Source: Nitrospiraceae bacterium UBA2166 (lineage in GTDB: Bacteria > Nitrospirota > Nitrospiria > Nitrospirales > UBA2166). From it: 6,099 bases of DNA. Made by a program: the position numbers and the translations under genes. Positions 1 through 5,826 of the stretch are shown here, one piece after another. Each line of letters starts with the position of its first letter. Position 1 is the first letter of the stretch. The notes under the pieces are model-generated. The model made no database searches. It had not been told where the DNA came from and saw only the letters and a program-made list of their open reading frames with translations. The stretch is from assembly GCA_002328825.1 (NCBI GenBank), contig DCWI01000027.1, positions 528 through 6,626 on the forward strand. The letters run 5' to 3'.

Positions 1-738
1 TATTGTGATTGGTATATTGAGTTTTCCAAGCCTGCCTTGAAGGAACAAGGAGGTACTGGTGGATTGGGGACCTATTGTGATGAAACGATCCAAACAATGC
101 TGGATGTTCTCCAATGCATCGTGAGACTGTTGCATCCCTTTATGCCATTTCTGACTGAAGAGTTGTGGTCCACTCTTAGTCGTCAACCAGGTGAGGCTGA
201 TCATGTTATGGTGAACGCATATCCTGTGCGGGATGAAAGCAGGGTCGATACGGATGTTGAGATGGCCATTAACATGGTGATTGATGTCATTTCCAGCGTT
301 CGTGTTGTACGGTCTATGTATGGGATCTCGCCTGGAAAAGTTCTTCCTGATGTGGTGGTCATTCCTACAAATGGCGTGGGGCAGGCTGTCTTGTTAGGTC
401 ACGCAGCACGGATTAGGGGAATGGGTCGGATTGATTTATTGAAGATAGGGTGTTCCTTGGAAAAACCTCAGGGAAAGTATGGCAGCCAAGTTACCAAAGT
501 TGCTGATGTCTATGTATTGCTTGATGGATTGGTCGATTTTACCAAAGAGCGCATTCGGCTTGAAAAACGTCTGACTGCACTTCGTGTTGATCTTGATCGT
601 GTGGAGAAGAAGCTGAGCAATGCTGTCTTTACTGCAAATGCGCCTGTTATGGTGGTGCAAAAGGAACAAGCAAAGCAGCATGAGCTTTTGATTGAGTGTG
701 ACAAGATTTCGTTTGCACTGAGCCAACTCCAGAACTAA
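1..738 (+). CDS. valS: valyl-tRNA synthetase, C-terminal part (5' end outside window)
   Basis: Class I aminoacyl-tRNA synthetase that charges tRNA-Val in the cytoplasm. Only the last 245 residues are present; frame 1 is open from the first base, so the gene enters from the left. The first visible residues (CDWYIE, 2-7) and HPFMPFLTEELW (45-56) are the characteristic helices of the anticodon-binding domain of the ValS/IleS/LeuS group. Residues of about 180-245 form a charged, heptad-like helical arm containing ERIRLEKRL and, further on, an N-x-x-F...AP-x-x-VV-x-x-E pattern. This is the C-terminal coiled-coil tRNA-binding arm that separates ValS from IleS and LeuS. The catalytic HIGH and KMSKS motifs lie upstream of the window. 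It ends in TAA, 76 bases before nadC, and probably heads the same transcription unit. No frameshift or truncation is visible at the 3' end. Confidence 0.95.
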   Translation, partial: YCDWYIEFSKPALKEQGGTGGLGTYCDETIQTMLDVLQCIVRLLHPFMPFLTEELWSTLSRQPGEADHVMVNAYPVRDESRVDTDVEMAINMVIDVISSVRVVRSMYGISPGKVLPDVVVIPTNGVGQAVLLGHAARIRGMGRIDLLKIGCSLEKPQGKYGSQVTKVADVYVLLDGLVDFTKERIRLEKRLTALRVDLDRVEKKLSNAVFTANAPVMVVQKEQAKQHELLIECDKISFALSQLQN

Positions 739-814
739 TTGCTCTCCTGCGAGAAACTTGCGTTCGTGCCAACGACATCACGGTGATCAATTAATACTTT
801 GAATCGGCTTTTAC

Positions 815-1699
815 ATGAATGAGTTGCCTCCAATCCTTCCAAAACACCTGATTAGCCAAACGGTGGAGTGTGCACTTGCGGAGGATGTAGGGGCGGGAGA
901 TATTACTTCAATGGCCATTATTGATTCTGAGAGTGACTCCATGGCTACAGTTCGTGCAGAATCGTTTTGTGTCGTTGCAGGAATAGAACTTGCTCGAGGT
1001 GTTTTTCAATCGATCAATTCCGACCTGAATTTCTGTTCTGTGGTGTTTGATGGTGACAAGCTTGCTCCTGGTGCGATGATTTTTACTTTGGAGGGAAATA
1101 GTCGTGCAATTCTTGAGGGAGAGCGAGTTGCGCTAAATTTCCTTCAACATCTCTCGGGTATTGCAAGCCTGACGTCAAAGTTCTGTGATTTAGTGAGGGC
1201 ATATCCTGTTCAGATTGCTGCGACGCGTAAAACGACGCCTGGGTTGCGATATTTGGAAAAGTGGGCAGTCACTATTGGGGGAGGAAAGGCCCATCGTCAG
1301 AATTTAGGTGATGGGATCCTTATTAAGGACAATCACCTTTCAATATGTGGGGGTGATGTTGTGTTAGCGTGTCGACAGGTTCGAGAATATATTGATTCTG
1401 GATTAAAAATTGAAGTTGAAGTCGATTCTTTGGATCAACTTCAGGCTGCGATTGATGGGAGAGTGGATATTGTTTTGTTGGACAATATGATTGTCGCAGA
1501 CGTTGAGGCGGCCGTAAGACTGGCTAAAGGGAAGGTGATGCTCGAAGTTTCCGGAGGAATAACCTTGGACAATGTTTTGGAGTATGCTGCGGCGGGACCG
1601 GATATTATATCCATAGGTACTCTGACACAATCAGCTCCAGCGTCTCCTATGAACCTTCATCTCGCTCCGTGTATGCCGAAACAAGCTAGTGCATCATGA
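815..1699 (+). CDS. nadC: nicotinate-nucleotide pyrophosphorylase (quinolinate phosphoribosyltransferase)
   Basis: Converts quinolinate and PRPP to nicotinate mononucleotide, CO2 and pyrophosphate, the step where de novo NAD synthesis enters the common pathway. The 294-residue length is normal for the family. Near the N-terminus, LAEDVGAGDIT (21-31) is the family signature, and an EGERVALNFLQHLSGIA block (101-117) precedes the barrel. Active-site residues known from the family are all seen: R104, R138-K139 in ATRKT, H160-R161 in GGGKAHR, K171 in LIKDNH, E202 in VEVD, D223 in LLDN, the phosphate-binding SGGI (246-249) and SIG (266-268). The ATG at 815 gives the expected N-terminus, but no clear Shine-Dalgarno precedes it (the upstream bases are ggctttta). 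birA starts 25 bases after the TGA. Neighbouring nadA or nadB is not seen, so quinolinate must be made from genes elsewhere or be acquired. Confidence 0.96.
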   Translation: MNELPPILPKHLISQTVECALAEDVGAGDITSMAIIDSESDSMATVRAESFCVVAGIELARGVFQSINSDLNFCSVVFDGDKLAPGAMIFTLEGNSRAILEGERVALNFLQHLSGIASLTSKFCDLVRAYPVQIAATRKTTPGLRYLEKWAVTIGGGKAHRQNLGDGILIKDNHLSICGGDVVLACRQVREYIDSGLKIEVEVDSLDQLQAAIDGRVDIVLLDNMIVADVEAAVRLAKGKVMLEVSGGITLDNVLEYAAAGPDIISIGTLTQSAPASPMNLHLAPCMPKQASAS

Positions 1700-1724
1700 C
1701 GCTCAGGGCTAGTCGAGAAAGTTC

Positions 1725-2516
1725 ATGATACTAGGCCAACCAATCCATCGCTTTGAAGAGGTGACGTCGACAAATGCTGTTGCCATGGATCTTTGTCACA
1801 AAGGAGCTTTGGAAGGAACATTAGTAGTTGCCGACGCACAGACACAGGGACGAGGGCGCCTTGGTCGCGATTGGATCTCGCCGAGTGGCGTCAATGTGTA
1901 TTGCTCGTATATTTTGCGGGCGGGACATCGGGAGTGGGTCTCATGGGTCCCATTGATCGCTTCTATAGCTGTTGTATCTGCAATACACGCCAAAACTGGT
2001 CTGAACGCGCGGATTAAGTGGCCAAATGATGTGTTAATTGAGGGGAAAAAGGTGGCTGGAGTCTTAGCGGAAACTGTGTCTAATACTGGTGAGATTCAAA
2101 GCGTTATTCTTGGCATTGGTGTGAACGTCAATATGTCGAAGGCATTGTTGCCATCTTCCCTTCATTTCACAACGACCTCGTTGTCGGAGCATGTTGGGGA
2201 GTTGATTGATCGCAACCAGTTTCTCACAAGACTAACTGGTGAGCTTGATGTGCAATACCAGAAGTTTTGGAATGCTTCTATGTCAGATATCATCCATGAA
2301 TATCTCAGTATTTCTGATACTATCGGCCGGAGAGTTATTGCGTATCTTCCTGTGGTGGGGCCTGTGGATGGTTGGGCAGATGGTATTGAATTGGATGGGT
2401 CATTACGACTGCGATGTCTTCAAGGAGATACATTGATCATTCGTAGTGCGGATGTAGTGCATCTGAGGGGAGAGGAGAAGAAGCGTTCAGTGTTCAGTGA
2501 AGAGAGGAAAATATGA
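1725..2516 (+). CDS. birA: biotin--[acetyl-CoA-carboxylase] ligase, class I (no DNA-binding domain)
   Basis: Activates biotin to biotinyl-5'-AMP and transfers it to the acceptor lysine of biotin carboxyl carrier proteins. The protein has 263 residues. Family motifs seen in order are TSTN (14-17), the adenylate-binding GRGRLGR loop (42-48), KWPND (98-102), KKVAGVLAE (108-116) with the catalytic-region lysine, and GIGVNVN (130-136). The C-terminal region, about residue 210 onward, has the small beta-rich domain seen in bacterial ligases. The catalytic domain begins almost at residue 1, so there is no N-terminal winged helix. By family knowledge this is a monofunctional ligase rather than an E. 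coli-type repressor of biotin genes. A GAGAAAG stretch ends about 3 bases upstream of the ATG and may act as a weak ribosome site. The last 20 or so residues are highly charged and probably a flexible tail. Confidence 0.95.
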   Translation: MILGQPIHRFEEVTSTNAVAMDLCHKGALEGTLVVADAQTQGRGRLGRDWISPSGVNVYCSYILRAGHREWVSWVPLIASIAVVSAIHAKTGLNARIKWPNDVLIEGKKVAGVLAETVSNTGEIQSVILGIGVNVNMSKALLPSSLHFTTTSLSEHVGELIDRNQFLTRLTGELDVQYQKFWNASMSDIIHEYLSISDTIGRRVIAYLPVVGPVDGWADGIELDGSLRLRCLQGDTLIIRSADVVHLRGEEKKRSVFSEERKI

Positions 2517-2611
2517 TCAAAAGGTTGGAATGGGAAACACCTATGGTTGTTGTTTATCGTGAGAGTATTGTGTCTGACTTTTGCGTTTTGCTCTATGCTC
2601 CTTGCAATTGA
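2513..2611 (+). CDS. possible 32-codon coupling ORF between birA and coaX
   Basis: An ATG overlaps the birA stop codon in an ATGA arrangement (2513-2516) and opens a 32-codon frame. This frame ends at a TGA at 2609-2611, just inside coaX, and crosses the coaX ATG at 2595 in another frame. An internal ATG at 2543 has a GGGAAA 5 bases upstream. The peptide starts MIKRLEWETP and shows no recognisable family or signal. Termination 14 bases after the coaX start could bring ribosomes to coaX, which lacks its own Shine-Dalgarno. This is inference; the frame is short enough to arise by chance. Confidence 0.2.
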   Translation: MIKRLEWETPMVVVYRESIVSDFCVLLYAPCN

Positions 2612-3365
2612 CGTTGGCAATACCAGTATCATCGGTGGAGTTTTTGACAGGGATCGGTTAGTTGCTGATTGGCGCGTGGCAACCGATTATGCCAGAACAG
2701 CTGATGAATATGGAATTATATTTCTCGACATTTTAACTGCCCGTGGGGTTGAACCATCACCCATTCGTTCCGTGGTTCTATCTAGTGTGGTTCCCCCGCT
2801 AACACCCGTATTTGAGCAGATGTCGCAGGCTTACTTTCAAGCAATGCCTCTCATTGTGTCATCCGATTTGAATACTGGTCTTACGTTTTGTTTTGAACAA
2901 CATCAAGAAATCGGTTCCGATCGTATTGTGAATGCCGCTGCCGCTTATTCTCGTTTTGGAGGACCACTTATCATTGTAGATTTTGGAACTGCAATTACCT
3001 TTTGCGTGGTCACGGAGGGCGGAGAGTATCTTGGCGGCGCGATTGCTCCTGGAGTTCAGATCTCAGCAGATGCTCTTGCTCGACGAGCTGCTAAGCTATC
3101 GAGTGTGGAATTGACTATTCCTAAAAATGTGATTGGGGATAACACAGCTTCGAGCGTGAAGTCAGGTCTCATTTACGGGTTTGCGGGGATGGTTGATGGG
3201 GTCGTGAGACGGATAAAACTGAATCTTGGGAAAGATTGTTTTGTTGTTGCAACTGGCGGGCAGGCGGCGCTTATTGCGCCGGTTTCGGAAACGATTAATG
3301 AGGTTCGAGATTTGCTGACGCTTGAAGGTTTAGAGCTACTGTATCGGAAGAGTCAAAGTCCCTAA
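2595..3365 (+). CDS. coaX: type III pantothenate kinase
   Basis: Phosphorylates pantothenate with ATP, the first step of CoA synthesis. Type III enzymes belong to the ASKHA fold, are unrelated to E. coli CoaA, and are known for a monovalent-cation requirement and insensitivity to CoA feedback. With the ATG at 2595 the protein has 256 residues, the normal length, and starts MLLAIDVGNT as family members do. Motifs are DVGNT (6-10, phosphate loop), SSVVPP (63-68), GSDR (107-110) with the catalytic-base aspartate D109, DFGTA (129-133), GGAIAPG (147-153), TGG (220-222) and LEGL (243-246). The usual GADR is GSDR here, a mild change. An in-frame TTG at 2547 would add 16 hydrophobic residues (LFIVRVLCLTFAF); I reject it because the phosphate loop should be N-terminal and the enzyme is cytosolic. 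No Shine-Dalgarno is seen before 2595, where the upstream bases are pyrimidine-rich. Confidence 0.95.
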   Translation: MLLAIDVGNTSIIGGVFDRDRLVADWRVATDYARTADEYGIIFLDILTARGVEPSPIRSVVLSSVVPPLTPVFEQMSQAYFQAMPLIVSSDLNTGLTFCFEQHQEIGSDRIVNAAAAYSRFGGPLIIVDFGTAITFCVVTEGGEYLGGAIAPGVQISADALARRAAKLSSVELTIPKNVIGDNTASSVKSGLIYGFAGMVDGVVRRIKLNLGKDCFVVATGGQAALIAPVSETINEVRDLLTLEGLELLYRKSQSP

Positions 3366-3420
3366 TTCCTTTTTGAGGGAATGCTGAAAAATCTATAGGA
3401 GTGTTCTCGATCGTTGTTCT

Positions 3421-3460
3421 GTTCATGCAAAAGACCCTTGGAGGGAAAACCTTTTTGAAC
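3421..3460 (+). repeat. bulged inverted repeat, about 55 bases after coaX
   Basis: GTTCA (3421-3425) pairs with TGAAC (3456-3460). After a 3-base bulge, AAAAG (3429-3433) pairs with CTTTT (3451-3454 plus the adjoining T), and an inner CCCT (3435-3438) pairs with AGGG (3442-3445) around a TGG loop. Together they can fold as one interrupted hairpin. There is no T tract after it, so it does not look like a standard intrinsic terminator. It could be a transcript 3'-end stabiliser, or chance. Confidence 0.35.
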
Positions 3461-3550
3461 ATTATTGTGAGCCATCTGTGGTGTTTGATCTCTTTCCCCC
3501 CCATCACAGGGTGAGGCCTTACATTCTGACATGATTAATTTGTAGGTGGT

Positions 3551-3605
3551 CTTGCTTTAGTGCAGCAAGTGTCTTGCTAGGTGTCTGGCCAATATCTCTA
3601 GCAAG
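3551..3605 (+). repeat. four-arm inverted-repeat cluster with mutually exclusive pairings
   Basis: Four arms share one core: CTTGCT (3551-3556), AGCAAG (3564-3569), CTTGCTAG (3573-3580) and CTAGCAAG (3598-3605). Arms 1 and 2 can form a 6-bp hairpin with a 7-base loop, and arms 3 and 4 a perfect 8-bp hairpin with a 17-base loop. Arm 2 could pair with arm 3 instead, with only a 3-base loop, and arm 1 with arm 4. The arms could be protein-binding half-sites in DNA or alternative RNA folds in the leader of the downstream gene. Neither role is shown by the sequence; only the repetition is. Confidence 0.5.
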
Positions 3606-3640
3606 TGCTTTCTGCCGATATGTATGGGCACTCATGTACC

Positions 3641-3679
3641 GGAGGTGTGGTGATGTTATCATGGGGCTACATCTTGTGA
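3641..3679 (+). other. strong Shine-Dalgarno followed by an 8-codon ORF (possible leader peptide)
   Basis: GGAGGT at 3641-3646 is one of the best ribosome-binding matches in the window and stands 6 bases before an ATG at 3653. The frame encodes MLSWGYIL and stops at TGA 3677-3679, about 146 bases before the acyl-AMP ligase start. It has no run of a single amino acid that would suggest classical attenuation. It may be chance, or a remnant of a displaced gene start. Confidence 0.15.
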
Positions 3680-3691
3680 GTTCTGGAGGCA

Positions 3692-3722
3692 TTGGTTGCG
3701 TTTTTTGCGCAATATATATAAA
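3692..3722 (+). promoter_or_regulatory. possible sigma-70-type promoter for the acyl-AMP ligase
   Basis: An AT-rich block contains TATAAA at 3717-3722 as a -10-like element. Possible -35 partners are TTGGTT (3692-3697) or TTGCGT (3696-3701), but the spacers to TATAAA are 19 and 15 bases, both off the 17-base optimum. TTGGTT to TATATA (3715-3720) gives 17. Its position, about 100 bases upstream of the gene, fits a leader-bearing transcript. The matches are imperfect and the region overlaps a small ORF, so this is a weak call. Confidence 0.22.
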
Positions 3723-3773
3723 GTACTGGGGCGCGCTTTGTGGACGTGCGCTCTTGTGCCTGTAAAGGCCTAA
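3696..3773 (+). other. possible 25-residue small protein with ribosome site (or gene remnant)
   Basis: GGAGG at 3685-3689 lies 6 bases before a TTG at 3696 that opens a 25-codon frame ending in TAA at 3771-3773. The peptide begins with basic residues (MRFLRNIYKVLGRALW) and continues hydrophobically, resembling a small amphipathic or membrane-associated peptide, or the first residues of a membrane enzyme that has been lost. No family is recognised. TTG start, short length and overlap with a hydrophobic frame in another phase all weaken the case. Confidence 0.15.
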
Positions 3774-3812
3774 TTTTGAAGAAGATTTTTGATATTGACT
3801 TACTAGGGGTAT

Positions 3813-3817
3813 GAGGG
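3813..3817 (+). promoter_or_regulatory. ribosome binding site that decides the acyl-AMP ligase start
   Basis: GAGGG lies 8 bases before the ATG at 3826, a normal spacing. The in-frame ATG at 3811 has its nearest purine run (AGGGG, 3805-3809) only one base away, too close to serve it. This favours the start at 3826. Confidence 0.5.
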
Positions 3818-3825
3818 TCGAGAAA

Positions 3826-5613
3826 ATGAAGCCAACTCCAACCGAGAGCAAAGTGCCGCTCCGGCCAGGCGACTTCAACAATCTTGCAGAAGCGCTGGAC
3901 TATGCCGCAAAAGGTGTGACTGGGTGTAACTTCTATACTGGGAAAGGGGAACTCTATACTGCAGTTTCCTACGAGGAATTACGCGAACAGGCACGAGCGT
4001 TAGCGCGTCGTCTTCAAGGTCTTGGACTTTCGCGTGGGGCGCGAGTTGCCCTGCTTGCGGATACTAGCCCTGGTTTTATACGGTTTTTCTTTGCCTGCCA
4101 GTATGCGGGCTTGGTTCCAGTACCGATTCCAGCTTTTATTCACCTCTCTAATCGATCAGTGTATGTTGAACAGTTGAAGGCTTTGCTCGTAATATGCCAA
4201 GCCTCAGTTGCAGTGGCACCTTTAGATTTTCTTCCATTTCTTGCAGAGGCTGCTGAGGGTTTAGAACTTCGATTTATTGGTAGTCCAGGGGATTTTGAAA
4301 CACTTTCCGAAGACACAGACGAGTTGAGTCCACTTGGCTCAGGTGAGGTTGCCTACCTTCAGTATACATCTGGGAGTACTCGTTTTCCTCGGGGCGTGAT
4401 GATCACCCAACAGGCGGTGTTGAATAACCTCTCTGGTATCATTCGGCATGGGCTTGCCGTTCGATCTTCTGATCGCTGCGTTTCTTGGCTCCCGTTCTAC
4501 CATGACATGGGTCTCGTGGGGTTTGTGCTTGGTCCAGTTGCTTCTCAGCTTTCTACCGACTACCTTAGTCCACGAGACTTTGCGATGCGCCCGAGACAAT
4601 GGCTTTCCTTGATTGCAAAGAATTGTGCCACGATCTCTTTTAGTCCGACCTTCGGGTATGATCTATGTACTCGGCGTGTTCGGAAAGAAGATACTGCGGC
4701 ACTTGATCTTCAAAGTTGGCGGGTTGCTGGAGCTGGAGCAGAAATGATTCGTCATGAATCGTTGGCGGATTTTGCTAAGGTTCTTAAAGGTACGGGGTTC
4801 GATGCTAACGCGTTCATGGCGTGTTATGGTATGGCCGAGTGTTCTCTCGCTGTAAGCTTTGCCCCTGTATTCAAAGGTCTTGAGATTGATTGTGTTGATA
4901 GAGATCATCTTTCTGAGCAACATGTGGCACGAGTAGCTCACGATGGAGTTGTGGGAAAAACCCAGTTGAGTGTAAGCAGTTTTGTTAATTGTGGGAAACC
5001 TCTGCCAGAATATGAAGTTCAAATTCGAAGTGAGCGGGGCCATGAATTAGGGGATAGAGAATGTGGAACGATTTTTCTCAGAGGCCCAAGTGTTATGACA
5101 AGTTACTGTGGAGATGTGAAGGCTACACAAGAGGTGCTGTCGTCTGATGGGTGGTTGAATACAGGAGATGTTGGGTATCGTGTTCAGGGACATCTCTTCA
5201 TCACAGGTAGGATCAAGGACCTTATTATTATCAATGGGCGAAATATTTGGCCTCAGGATCTTGAGTATTTGGCGGAGCAGCAGCCCGAAGTTCGACCCGG
5301 AGATGCGTCTGCATTTTCTGTTTCTGGGGTGGATGGTGAAGAGTTGGCCATGATGGTGGTTCAATGTGGTGAATTCGCCGGAATTCAGGGAGGGAATCTC
5401 GTTGATCGCTTGCAGGGTATGATCCGTGAGGAACTTGGTATTAACTGTTCTATTGAATTGGCCCGTCCTCATACGTTGCCCCGTACGTCATCTGGTAAGC
5501 TTTCCCGTTCACGGACTCGGCAAGACTTTCTTCAACGCCGTTCTCAACTGACCTCTGATGCTTTTGAGCATGCGTCTCTCGAATTACCACATGAATGTGG
5601 CGCTACTGGGTGA
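3826..5613 (+). CDS. fatty acyl-AMP ligase-like adenylate-forming enzyme (acyl-ACP/CoA synthetase family)
   Basis: ANL-superfamily enzyme predicted to activate a carboxylic acid, most likely a fatty acid, as acyl-AMP for transfer to a carrier protein. The protein has 595 residues, typical of stand-alone fatty acyl-AMP ligases (FAALs), with no fused carrier or ketosynthase domain. Motifs, counted from this start: YTSGSTRFPRGV (180-191, P-loop), SWLPFYHDMGL (220-230, a FAAL hallmark), GAGAE (302-306), CYGMAE (333-338), a VDRD...L then VNCGKPLPE stretch typical of the FAAL group, NTGD (445-448), GRIKD (461-465), NGRNIWPQD (470-478, close to the NGRNxxPQDxE form in FAALs) and RTSSGK (553-558) with the catalytic lysine of the C-terminal domain. 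A start at 3811 would add five residues and is less supported by ribosome-site spacing. Substrate and acceptor cannot be read from sequence. The SDR gene downstream suggests a lipid pathway. FAAL versus CoA ligase: fairly sure of FAAL. Confidence 0.88.
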   Translation: MKPTPTESKVPLRPGDFNNLAEALDYAAKGVTGCNFYTGKGELYTAVSYEELREQARALARRLQGLGLSRGARVALLADTSPGFIRFFFACQYAGLVPVPIPAFIHLSNRSVYVEQLKALLVICQASVAVAPLDFLPFLAEAAEGLELRFIGSPGDFETLSEDTDELSPLGSGEVAYLQYTSGSTRFPRGVMITQQAVLNNLSGIIRHGLAVRSSDRCVSWLPFYHDMGLVGFVLGPVASQLSTDYLSPRDFAMRPRQWLSLIAKNCATISFSPTFGYDLCTRRVRKEDTAALDLQSWRVAGAGAEMIRHESLADFAKVLKGTGFDANAFMACYGMAECSLAVSFAPVFKGLEIDCVDRDHLSEQHVARVAHDGVVGKTQLSVSSFVNCGKPLPEYEVQIRSERGHELGDRECGTIFLRGPSVMTSYCGDVKATQEVLSSDGWLNTGDVGYRVQGHLFITGRIKDLIIINGRNIWPQDLEYLAEQQPEVRPGDASAFSVSGVDGEELAMMVVQCGEFAGIQGGNLVDRLQGMIREELGINCSIELARPHTLPRTSSGKLSRSRTRQDFLQRRSQLTSDAFEHASLELPHECGATG

Positions 5614-5826
5614 TCGCTAGCAGGATGTTAAAAAAGACTTAACTCTCCGCGTTGTTCTCTCATCGCTCAACTCCCATCTGCAAGCAATTTTTTTGCCGTC
5701 CCTTCTCCATCGGAGCATTCGGGAATCTTTGTGAATATCCTGTGGGTTACTCTGCTTGTTGCGTTGTGTCCATGCCATTTCAAACGAAAGTGTTTATTTG
5801 TCTTGATCCCACACTAGACTCTTTCC
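5614..5826 (+). other. 213-base gap between the acyl-AMP ligase and the SDR gene
   Basis: T-rich, with no credible gene: the one frame through it (5652-5834) gives a cysteine-rich peptide with no family features that overlaps the SDR start. Short inverted repeats are present, GTTAA/TTAAC (5627-5631 and 5639-5643) and CTCC/GGAG (5705-5708 and 5712-5715). Neither has a GC-rich stem followed by a T tract, and the T7 run at 5690-5696 precedes rather than follows the second repeat. No convincing promoter was found. The gap is long enough for the SDR gene to have its own transcription start. Confidence 0.5.

Larger units (their letters stand above)
3366..3825 (+). other. 460-base intergenic region between the cofactor genes and the acyl-AMP ligase
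   Basis: No conserved protein can be recognised on either strand. The longest + frame (a TTG at 3574 to a TAA at 3763-3765) gives a cysteine-rich hydrophobic 63-residue peptide with no family features, and the minus-strand frames look equally random. The region contains two structured repeats, two tiny ORFs with strong ribosome-site-like sequences, a possible promoter, and a run of seven C at 3496-3502; the first three kinds are listed separately. A short inverted repeat ATTCC...GGAAT (3365-3369 and 3378-3382) straddles the coaX stop but lacks a following T tract, so I do not call it a terminator. The region separates two functional modules and is the natural place for termination of the first and transcription start of the second. 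Confidence 0.6.

Noticed and set aside
777..787. 11-base near-palindrome ATCAC-G-GTGAT between valS and nadC, considered as an operator
   Set aside because: Single short copy with no second site or recognised regulator motif; could easily be chance.
2547..2594. N-terminal extension of CoaX from a TTG start, giving a hydrophobic leader
   Set aside because: The family begins at the phosphate loop, the ATG at 2595 gives normal length, and a signal-like segment makes no sense for a cytosolic kinase.
3496..3502. Run of seven C, considered as a phase-variable tract
   Set aside because: It lies in no gene and not between recognised promoter elements, and seven bases is short for slippage control.
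3574..3765. 63-residue hydrophobic, cysteine-rich frame in the intergenic region
   Set aside because: TTG start with no ribosome site, no recognisable family, and composition expected from T- and G-rich non-coding DNA.
3519..3881. 120-residue minus-strand frame overlapping the acyl-AMP ligase start
   Set aside because: No recognisable motif, overlaps the well-supported ligase on the other strand, and looks like random translation.
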